Positions 43,431-49,679 of a stretch of 49,679 bases of DNA are shown here, piece after piece (within the stretch, counting starts at the first letter, position 1; every line of letters begins with the position of its first letter). The stretch is from CAIKZJ01 sp964626015 (GTDB lineage: Bacteria; Bacteroidota; Ignavibacteria; Tepidaquicellales; Tepidaquicellaceae). The DNA lies in NCBI GenBank assembly GCA_964626015.1, contig CAZVCC010000022.1, forward strand, positions 1-49,679, read 5' to 3'. Below the pieces are notes generated by a model. The model saw only the letters and a list, made by a program, of their open reading frames with translations. It was not told the origin of the DNA and did no database searches. Made by a program: the position numbers and the translations under genes.

Positions 43431-44351
43431 ATGAATGAATTAGCATTCGTATTTCCGGGACAGGGTTCTCAATCTGTCGGTATGGGAAAAGATCTTTATG
43501 AAAATTCTGCTTTGGCAAAAGACCTTTATAAAATTGCCGATGAGATTATGGGTTTATCATTGAGCACTATTTCTTTCGAAGGTCCGCAGGAAGAACTTAA
43601 ACAAACCAACATTACTCAACCTGCACTCTTCGTTCATTCTTACATCTTAACAAAACTTATTGAAGATAAAATAAAAGCCGACTGTACGGCTGGACATTCA
43701 CTCGGCGAATACACAGCAAATGCTTATGCCGGTTCGGTAGATTTTGAAAGCGGACTGAAACTTGTGAAAACAAGAGGGCATCTGATGAAAAATTCTGGAG
43801 AAATTCAACCCGGCACAATGGCAGCTTTGATTGGTTTAAATGAATCTCAGGTTCTTGAAATTTGTGAAAAAGCAAAAGTTTCAGGTATTGTTCAGGCTGC
43901 AAACTTTAACTGCCCCGGTCAGATTGTTGTTTCTGGTGATATTTCTGCCGTCGATAAAGCAGTCGATATTGCAAAAGGTGAACCCTATAAATGCAGGCTC
44001 GCAAAGAAACTCGAGGTTAGCGGTGCTTTTCATTCTGAACTTATGAAGACATCCGACAGTGAACTTAGAGTTGCACTTCAAAATACTGATTTTAAAAATG
44101 CTTTAATTCCGGTCTATACAAACACAGATGCCGTCCCCGTTTCTGATAAAGATGAAATTCGTGACGCTCTCTCAAGACAGCTTGTTTCTCCCGTTAAATG
44201 GGAAAGTCTTATTCGAAACATGATAAAAGATGGCGTAACTAAGTTTTATGAAATTGGATCAGGTAAAGTTCTAACAGGTCTTATTAAGAAAATTGACCCA
44301 AACGCCGTCGTTTACAATATTTCTGCTTTTGACGATATTAATAATATTTAA
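43431..44351 (+). CDS. fabD: Malonyl-CoA:ACP transacylase
   Basis: The product is 306 aa. AFVFPGQGSQSVGMGKDLYE, TAGHSLGEYTANAYAG with the nucleophile Ser, FNCPGQIVVSG and VSGAFHSELM with the partner His match FabD. It moves malonyl from CoA to acyl carrier protein at the start of type II fatty-acid synthesis. It lies 62 bp after the protease gene and begins a plus-strand run that also holds fabG. Confidence 0.96.
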   Translation: MNELAFVFPGQGSQSVGMGKDLYENSALAKDLYKIADEIMGLSLSTISFEGPQEELKQTNITQPALFVHSYILTKLIEDKIKADCTAGHSLGEYTANAYAGSVDFESGLKLVKTRGHLMKNSGEIQPGTMAALIGLNESQVLEICEKAKVSGIVQAANFNCPGQIVVSGDISAVDKAVDIAKGEPYKCRLAKKLEVSGAFHSELMKTSDSELRVALQNTDFKNALIPVYTNTDAVPVSDKDEIRDALSRQLVSPVKWESLIRNMIKDGVTKFYEIGSGKVLTGLIKKIDPNAVVYNISAFDDINNI

Positions 44352-44360
44352 ACATATAGT

Positions 44361-44978
44361 ATGAAAGAATATCCTATTGAATACAATGGAATACAGATAG
44401 ACCCTGTTATTTTTACTCAGGGTTTTGTTCCCGGATGTAATGTTAAACTCTGCCATGGACAGTGCTGCGACTGGGGAGTCCTCATGGATAAACCCTTTAA
44501 AGATATTATAATGAAATTTGAAAATGAAATTAAAGCAGTTATGGATGAAAACCAGCCTAAAAATTCATCCGATTGGTTCGAATTAGAACCCGAGGAAGAT
44601 ACTGACTTCCCTTCCGGATGGGCAATTGGGACTGAGGTTTATAATACTCCTCTGGGCAATACACAGTGCGTTTTTAAGGATAAAAGAGGATTTTGCTCTA
44701 TTCAGGTTGCGGCGAACAATAACCACATGCACAAATGGGCTATTAAACCTAAATACTGCATCATGTATCCGCTTACTATCATTGAAAACGTTCTGACTTA
44801 TGACGATGAACACTCAACCAAGCTCGATTACTGCGGCATACATAAAAAGGAAAATTTTTCGCAGACTGTCTTCGAAGCTATGACTGAAGAAATTACTTTT
44901 ATTCTCGGTGCTGATGGATATGCTTATCTTAACGATTATTATCAAAAGCATTATAAACATAAGAAGAAATTTAATTAA
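44361..44978 (+). CDS. DUF3109 family cysteine-rich protein
   Basis: The product is 205 aa. VKLCHGQCCDWGVLMDKPF, TQCVFKDKRGFCSIQVAAN and IKPKYCIMYPLTI are the conserved cysteine clusters of DUF3109, similar to YkgJ-type proteins with several Cys in C-x3-CC spacing, which suggests zinc or Fe-S binding. Function is unknown. It lies 9 bp after fabD and 13 bp before fabG, so it is embedded in a fatty-acid operon. Confidence 0.88.
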   Translation: MKEYPIEYNGIQIDPVIFTQGFVPGCNVKLCHGQCCDWGVLMDKPFKDIIMKFENEIKAVMDENQPKNSSDWFELEPEEDTDFPSGWAIGTEVYNTPLGNTQCVFKDKRGFCSIQVAANNNHMHKWAIKPKYCIMYPLTIIENVLTYDDEHSTKLDYCGIHKKENFSQTVFEAMTEEITFILGADGYAYLNDYYQKHYKHKKKFN

Positions 44979-44991
44979 ATTATAAAAATAT

Positions 44992-45738
44992 ATGGGCGCA
45001 TTAAACGGTAAAGTAGCTATTGTTACAGGCGGCGGCAGAGGTATTGGACGCGCAATAGTATCAGATTTTCTCAACGAAGGAGCAATTGTTATTGCTTACG
45101 ATAAAGTGTTTCCTGAAGATTTCGACGCTTATGCTGCTGAAAAAGCAGATAAAGGCATGAAAGTTTCTAAGATGTCTGTTGACGTTACTGATACAGATGG
45201 TGTTCAAAAGGCTGTCAATGAAACTCATAAAGAATTCGGAAGTATCGATATTCTTGTAAACAATGCTGGCATTACAAGAGATAAGCTTCTTCTTAGAATG
45301 TCTGAAGAAGACTGGGACCTTGTTCTGAAAGTTAACTTAAAAGGTGCCTTCAACACCACAAAAGCAGTCGCTGGTATTATGGCAAAACAACGCGAAGGTA
45401 AAATTATTAATATAAGCTCTGTCGTAGGTGTTATGGGTAATGCCGGTCAGGCAAACTATTCCGCCTCAAAAGCTGGTATGATAGGTCTTACTAAATCAAC
45501 TGCTAAAGAACTCGGCGGCAGAAACGTTACGGTGAATGCAGTCGCTCCCGGATTTGTCGAGACAGAAATGACTCATCAGCTTTCGGATGAACAGAAATCA
45601 GCATTCTTATCCGTCATACCGCTGAAACGTTCCACTAAACCCGATGAAGTCGCCGGTGTTGTTTCGTTCCTCGCATCACCTAAAGCAGATTATATTACGG
45701 GTCAGGTGATTATGGTTGACGGTGGAATGGTCATGTAA
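44992..45738 (+). CDS. fabG: 3-oxoacyl-ACP reductase
   Basis: The product is 248 aa. KVAIVTGGGRGIGRAIVSDF, NNAGITRDKLLLRMSEEDW, NISSVVGVMGNAGQANYSAS (YSASK catalytic Tyr and Lys) and NAVAPGFVETEMTHQL, then the C-terminal YITGQVIMVDGGMVM, are close to FabG. It reduces 3-oxoacyl-ACP with NADPH. The neighbour fabD supports this specific role over a general SDR. Confidence 0.94.
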   Translation: MGALNGKVAIVTGGGRGIGRAIVSDFLNEGAIVIAYDKVFPEDFDAYAAEKADKGMKVSKMSVDVTDTDGVQKAVNETHKEFGSIDILVNNAGITRDKLLLRMSEEDWDLVLKVNLKGAFNTTKAVAGIMAKQREGKIINISSVVGVMGNAGQANYSASKAGMIGLTKSTAKELGGRNVTVNAVAPGFVETEMTHQLSDEQKSAFLSVIPLKRSTKPDEVAGVVSFLASPKADYITGQVIMVDGGMVM

Positions 45739-45769
45739 TTGTTCTGCATTGTAATTGAAAATTTAACTT

Positions 45770-46483
45770 ATGAATAATACAAAAGTAGTTTGGGTTACCG
45801 GTGCATCTACCGGTATTGGTAAAGAAATTGCTATGCAGTTTTCTAAGGCTGGTTACATCGTGGTTGTTACAGCAAGAAGAAAATCAAGGCTCGTGAGTAT
45901 TGTTAAAGAAATTAAGTTTGCAGGACGTGAAGCTATGGCATTCGTCTGCAATGTCGCTTCTGAACGGTCTGTTAATTCTACAGCAAAAAGAATTATAGAA
46001 AATTACGAAAGGATTGATTGTCTCGTGAATAATGCTGGTGTTACCGCTTTTAAGAGTTTTCTCGATACTAAAGTTTTCGATTATGATTATATTATGAATA
46101 TTAATTTGCGCGGCTCTTTTCTGACTATGAAATCCGTACTGAAACCTATGATTAAGAATAAAAGAGGTCATATCATAAATATTAATTCCGTTTCCGCTAA
46201 TACTGTTTATTTCGACAGCTCAGTTTATTCGGCTTCTAAAGCTGGATTGCTTGCCCTATCTAATTGTGTTAGGAAAGAAGTCAGAAAATTTAACATTAAA
46301 GTTACTAACATATTTCCGGGTGCAACTGAAACTGCTATGTGGGACGCTAAAACTCGTCAGAAAAATAGAAATAGAATGATGTCGCCCGAAGATATCGCAA
46401 AAATTACTCTTCAAACCTTCGAACAGCCTAAAAAAGTTCTAATAGAAGATATAATCATTAGACCATTGAAGGGAGACTTATAG
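45770..46483 (+). CDS. Short-chain dehydrogenase/reductase
   Basis: The product is 237 aa. VWVTGASTGIGKEIAMQFSK (cofactor loop), NNAGVTAFKSFLDTKVFDYD and SVYSASKAGLLALSNCVRKE (YxxxK) define it; the end is INSVSANTVYF-like and PEDIAKITLQTFEQPKKVLI. It is of the YdfG/general type with unknown substrate. It shares its last base with the terC-type GTG start (TAGTG), so the two genes are coupled. Confidence 0.88.
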   Translation: MNNTKVVWVTGASTGIGKEIAMQFSKAGYIVVVTARRKSRLVSIVKEIKFAGREAMAFVCNVASERSVNSTAKRIIENYERIDCLVNNAGVTAFKSFLDTKVFDYDYIMNINLRGSFLTMKSVLKPMIKNKRGHIININSVSANTVYFDSSVYSASKAGLLALSNCVRKEVRKFNIKVTNIFPGATETAMWDAKTRQKNRNRMMSPEDIAKITLQTFEQPKKVLIEDIIIRPLKGDL

Positions 46484-47415
46484 TGTTTGAAATAACTCTT
46501 TGGCATTGGGCTGCCTTTGTTGCCTTCCTTGTATTAATGCTTGCTCTCGACCTCGGCGTGTTCAATAGAAAACAACATGTTGTTTCTGTAAGGGAAGCCT
46601 TGATTACAAGCGCCGTCTGGGTCGCACTTTCTCTCGCATTCAATGCAGTCGTTTTCTATCTCTGGGACCATCAGAAAGGTCTCGAATTTCTTACGGGTTA
46701 TTTGCTCGAAAAGTCTTTGAGCGTCGATAACATTTTTGTATTCATACTTCTTTTTAATTATTTCGACGTTCCTAAAAAATACCAGCACAAAGTTCTTTTC
46801 TGGGGAATTTTCGGAGCTTTAATTATGAGAGCAATTCTGATTTTTATCGGTACCGCACTCATTGCTAAATTCAGCTGGATAATTATTATCTTTGGATTGT
46901 TCCTAATCGTCGCAGGTTTAAAAATGGCTTTCCAGAAAGATGAAAAGGTCCACCCCGAAAAAAATCCTGTCGTGAAGTTTGTTAAAAAGTTTATTCCGGT
47001 TACTCACGAATACCATCGAGATAAATTCTTCATTAAAAAGGGCGGTTTGTTTGCTACTCCCCTGTTCATCGTTCTTATTGTCGTTGAAACTACTGATTTA
47101 ATCTTTGCCTTCGATTCTATTCCCGCTATTCTTGCTATCACTCATGACCCGTTTATTGTCTTTACTTCTAACGCTTTTGCTATTCTCGGACTTCGTGCTT
47201 TGTACTTCGCTCTTGCTGGTTTTATGGATAAGTTCCACTATCTGAAAATAGGTCTCTCAATAATTCTTGTCTTTATTGGTATTAAAATGCTCATTGCCGG
47301 TGTGTTTCACATTCCGACTTCTGCATCGCTTATCGTTATCATACTAATTCTTACTATATCAATCATTGCATCTATGGTCAGAAATAAAAAGAATATTTCA
47401 ATTAAGAAAACTTAA
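46483..47415 (+). CDS. TerC family membrane protein
   Basis: The product is 310 aa with about eight membrane helices. FVAFLVLMLALDLGVFNRKQ, EKSLSVDNIFVFILLFNYF, TDLIFAFDSIPAILAITHDP and SNAFAILGLRALYFALAGFM are TerC signatures with intramembrane acidic residues. TerC proteins are linked to tellurite resistance and to metal (Mn) loading of exported enzymes. The start is a GTG overlapping the SDR stop by one base. Confidence 0.94.
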   Translation: MFEITLWHWAAFVAFLVLMLALDLGVFNRKQHVVSVREALITSAVWVALSLAFNAVVFYLWDHQKGLEFLTGYLLEKSLSVDNIFVFILLFNYFDVPKKYQHKVLFWGIFGALIMRAILIFIGTALIAKFSWIIIIFGLFLIVAGLKMAFQKDEKVHPEKNPVVKFVKKFIPVTHEYHRDKFFIKKGGLFATPLFIVLIVVETTDLIFAFDSIPAILAITHDPFIVFTSNAFAILGLRALYFALAGFMDKFHYLKIGLSIILVFIGIKMLIAGVFHIPTSASLIVIILILTISIIASMVRNKKNISIKKT

Positions 47416-47441
47416 TCCTTAAACTTAGAAGTAATGTAAAA

Positions 47442-48668
47442 ATGGACGTTTCCACAACCAAGAAAAATATATCCGCCATTCTCATAGTGTCTGCTCTCGG
47501 ATACTTTGTCGATATTTACGACCTCATTCTATTTAGTATCGTCAGAATCACTTCTCTTAAATCTCTTGGCTTCAGTGGGCATGAACTATTCGATTATGGT
47601 GTTCTCCTTATTAATATGCAAATGGGAGGTATGCTTATCGGCGGTATTATTTGGGGAATTCTCGGCGATAAAAAAGGAAGAATATCTGTTCTTTTCGGCT
47701 CTATTTTCCTTTATTCAATCGCTAACATTGCTAACGGTTTTGTGACTGATTTGCCTCAATACGCCGTACTACGCTTTATCGCTGGCGTCGGTCTCGCTGG
47801 CGAACTCGGAGCTGGAATTACTCTTGTTTCTGAAGTCATGCCGAAAGAAACACGCGGTTACGGTACTATGACTGTTGCAACAGTCGGTATTTTCGGTGCC
47901 GTGGTTGCCGCTCTCGTAGGCGATTTTTTCGACTGGCGGACTGCATATTTTATCGGCGGTGGAATGGGAATTGCTCTGCTTATACTTCGCATTGGCGTTT
48001 ACGAATCAGGCATGTATAACGCTATAAAGAAATCCACTGTCTTAAAAGGCGGATTCCATAAACTGTTTACTAATAAAGCTAATTTTATAAAATACATCCA
48101 TTGCATTGCTGTCGGTCTTCCTATCTGGTATATAGTCGGTGTGCTTATTACGTTCTCACCTGAATTTGCTAAAGCATTCGGTCTTAACGTTGAAATTCAG
48201 GCTGGTACTGCCGTCATGTATTGTTATATCGGACTTGCTATAGGCGACCTGCTTAGCGGCGCATTAAGCCAGTTCTTTAAATCACGTAAAAAGATAATCG
48301 GACTGTTCATTATACTCGAAGCTCTATTCATCATCGTGTATCTCTTCTTTAATAAACTCGACGCAACTTTCTTCTATTCACTTTGTCTGATGCTCGGTAT
48401 TTCTGGCGGATACTGGGCTGTCTTTGTTACAAATGCCGCAGAACAGTTCGGCGTTAACATACGCGCAACTGTTACTACTACCGTACCGAATTTTGTACGC
48501 GGCGCTGTCGTACCCGCAACATTCCTGTTCCAATATTTAACACCCGGAGTCGGAATAGTTTATTCGGCTCTTCTCGTGGGATTCATAACCGTAATTATTG
48601 CTTTTATTTCCATGACAAAACTTCAGGAAACCTTCGGCAAAGACCTAAACTATATTGAAGAACACTAA
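47442..48668 (+). CDS. MFS transporter
   Basis: The product is 408 aa with 12 membrane helices. LGYFVDIYDLILFSIVRI, then GGIIWGILGDKKGRISVLFG (the MFS loop 2-3 motif G-x4-D-x2-G-R), RFIAGVGLAGELGAGITLVS and the C-half LGISGGYWAVFVTNAAEQFG resemble the sugar/metabolite-proton subfamily. Substrate unknown. It starts 26 bp after the TerC-type stop and is the last gene before the repeat region. Confidence 0.9.
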   Translation: MDVSTTKKNISAILIVSALGYFVDIYDLILFSIVRITSLKSLGFSGHELFDYGVLLINMQMGGMLIGGIIWGILGDKKGRISVLFGSIFLYSIANIANGFVTDLPQYAVLRFIAGVGLAGELGAGITLVSEVMPKETRGYGTMTVATVGIFGAVVAALVGDFFDWRTAYFIGGGMGIALLILRIGVYESGMYNAIKKSTVLKGGFHKLFTNKANFIKYIHCIAVGLPIWYIVGVLITFSPEFAKAFGLNVEIQAGTAVMYCYIGLAIGDLLSGALSQFFKSRKKIIGLFIILEALFIIVYLFFNKLDATFFYSLCLMLGISGGYWAVFVTNAAEQFGVNIRATVTTTVPNFVRGAVVPATFLFQYLTPGVGIVYSALLVGFITVIIAFISMTKLQETFGKDLNYIEEH

Positions 48669-48706
48669 CTTCAATTTTACTCTATTTCAAATAATTATTA
48701 TATCAC

Positions 48707-49060
48707 ACACTTTACATAATCTGTCGTTTATACGAGAAAATCAACTGTTTTAACGAGCACACTCCCTCGATTCGGCTCTATATACGAGAAAATAAATCGT
48801 TTTAAGGTACTTTCTCGTTTACTTCTCGTATGTTTCTCGTTTACCTTGCGTCCGCCTTGCGCTTGCGATTCGGTTGCAGCAGGCTCAGCAGTCATAAACA
48901 CTTCAGAATCGCACTTTCTTTTTCTAATCAATCAGTGAACATCATAATTAATCAGCTTTTTCAGTGTGCGCTTTTGTTATTCTCTATAATCTCCGTGACC
49001 GCCTCGGTGTTACTATGTTTGAAAACTGTGTAATAAAAACAAACTTTTATAAAATAAAAA
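48707..49060. repeat. Direct repeat copy 1, non-coding
   Basis: This block of about 355 bp recurs at 49324-49679. The last 215 bp (48845-49059) appear base-for-base identical to copy 2; the first 135 bp differ at many positions. The first part carries repeated tacgagaaaa words and inverted ttctcgtat arms, and can fold. The short frame in it (48830-49033) is present in both copies only because the DNA is repeated, so it is not called as a gene. Confidence 0.85.
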
Positions 49061-49323
49061 TGCTTAACAGTTTTTTTACCTCCTTTGCTTTAAATATTTA
49101 TTGAAACAACAATATAAATTGTTTTCTCTGCGCTCTCTGGGTACTCTGCGGTTAAATTCTTTGTTATTGTTTGTCTTTATTTTGTTTGTAGCTACAGCTA
49201 CACCGTGAACTTATTGGTGAAAATCTTTCTCTACTCATGTACCCCAAAGATTCTTCTTAACTTAATTCAATTTTTATGATTAAGAGCTATCTTCTATATT
49301 CCTCTTTTAAAAATTCCAAAGAA
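49061..49323. other. Spacer between repeats, gene-free
   Basis: These 263 bp contain no coding frame. They carry an extragenic motif (49125-49160) and the word tagctacagcta (49189-49200), a short palindrome. The repeats on both sides are in the same orientation. Confidence 0.5.
49125..49160. repeat. Widespread extragenic motif (ctctgcg ... ctctgcggttaaa)
   Basis: The words ctctgcg (49126-49132) and actctgcggttaaa (49143-49156) resemble a short sequence I recall from intergenic regions of unrelated bacteria. The paired aatctgtg motif at 334-360 belongs to the same class. Both are near the window ends. Origin and function are unknown. Confidence 0.5.
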
Positions 49324-49679
49324 ACACTTTACATAATCTGTCGATTTATACGAGAAAATAAACTGTTTTAGCGAGCGCTCTCGTTCGATTCGGCTTTCGA
49401 TACGAGAAAATAAATAACTTTCAGGTATTTTCTCGATTGGTTCTCGTATGTTTCTCATTTATCTTGCGTCCGCCTTGCGCTTGCGATTCGGTTGCAGCAG
49501 GCTCAGCAGTCATAAACACTTCAGAATCGCACTTTCTTTTTCTAATCAATCAGTGAACATCATAATTAATCAGCTTTTTCAGTGTGCGCTTTTGTTATTC
49601 TCTATAATCTCCGTGACCGCCTCGGTGTTACTATGTTTGAAAACTGTGTAATAAAAACAAACTTTTATAAAATAAAATA
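49324..49679. repeat. Direct repeat copy 2, running to the window end
   Basis: Copy 2 is offset 618 bp from copy 1 (617 before a one-base insertion near 49344). Bases 49463-49677 match copy 1 exactly. The last base of the window falls at the end of the repeat, which suggests the assembly stopped here. Inner arms atacgagaa (about 49400) and ttctcgtat (about 49441-49449) form an inverted pair. Confidence 0.85.

Noticed and set aside
48830..49033. 67-codon frame, with a near-identical twin at 49448-49651
   Set aside because: Both copies exist because the DNA is duplicated. There is no start signal and no recognisable domain, and the diverged 5' part of the repeat does not favour synonymous changes.
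1..49679. CRISPR arrays, rRNA and tRNA genes, replication origin
   Set aside because: No regularly spaced identical repeats with unique spacers, no 16S/23S/5S words and no complete cloverleaf were seen by eye. No DnaA-box cluster or dnaA/dnaN neighbours were seen. A covariance search would settle tRNAs and small RNAs.

Overview
The window reads as AT-rich chromosomal DNA from a member of the Bacteroidota/Ignavibacteriota side of the FCB group. The pointers are a Hc1-type histone H1-like protein, a short PUR-family (DUF3276-like) protein, many genes with no Shine-Dalgarno sequence, GTG/TTG starts, and paralogues resembling Bacteroidota-only DUF6266-type proteins. The phylum is inferred from gene content; no rRNA or tRNA gene was found to confirm it. 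Both ends lie in repeats: a tandem 23-bp motif like an IS21-family terminus on the left, and a 355-bp direct repeat running to the last base on the right. The window may therefore be a whole contig that broke at repeats.

Layout. (1) 1-5.5 kb is accessory, mostly on the minus strand: a repeat-rich 650-bp stretch, a tail-anchored hypothetical protein, a PUR-like small protein, a 767-aa DNA methyltransferase with a nuclease-like C-terminus, a 65-aa acidic protein and a Clp-fold serine protease with a zinc ribbon. (2) 5.5-9.6 kb, plus strand, holds an unknown 411-aa protein, a seven-unit array with an exact 11-bp period, and two paralogous unknown proteins. (3) 9.6-11.4 kb, minus strand: a UPF0316 membrane protein, a DUF1858-like protein and hisC. 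(4) 11.6-20.9 kb, plus strand, is core housekeeping: sdhC-sdhD, histone H1-like, lepA, lepB, a YitT-type protein, ffh-rpsP-rimM-trmD-rplS and a deoxynucleoside kinase. (5) 20.9-26.3 kb, minus strand: a TPR membrane protein, yqeY-like, cvpA-like, mutS2 and an NtrC-type regulator without its GAFTGA loop. (6) 26.6-37.8 kb, plus strand: a 1389-aa hybrid sensor kinase, a YgfZ-like protein, fbaB, a 33-aa basic protein, an EamA transporter, a cation diffusion facilitator, an oxidoreductase and a CCA-adding-type nucleotidyltransferase. (7) 37.8-40.8 kb, minus strand: anmK and two SDR-superfamily proteins. (8) 41.0-48.7 kb, plus strand: a YbjN-like protein with a trypsin-like protease, fabD, a DUF3109 protein, fabG, a second SDR, a TerC protein and an MFS transporter. 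(9) 48.7-49.7 kb is non-coding repeat.

The ffh-rplS block couples protein targeting (Ffh), ribosome components (S16, L19), 16S maturation (RimM) and tRNA m1G37 methylation (TrmD), next to LepA and signal peptidase I. fabD and fabG supply two steps of fatty-acid synthesis. AnmK belongs to cell-wall recycling.

The best candidates for undescribed biology are the protease / small protein / methyltransferase-nuclease cluster (1.6-5.5 kb), the 11-bp phased array with the paralogue pair beside it (7.7-9.5 kb), the YbjN plus protease-zinc ribbon-YbjN pair (41.0-43.4 kb), and the GAFTGA-less NtrC-type regulator.
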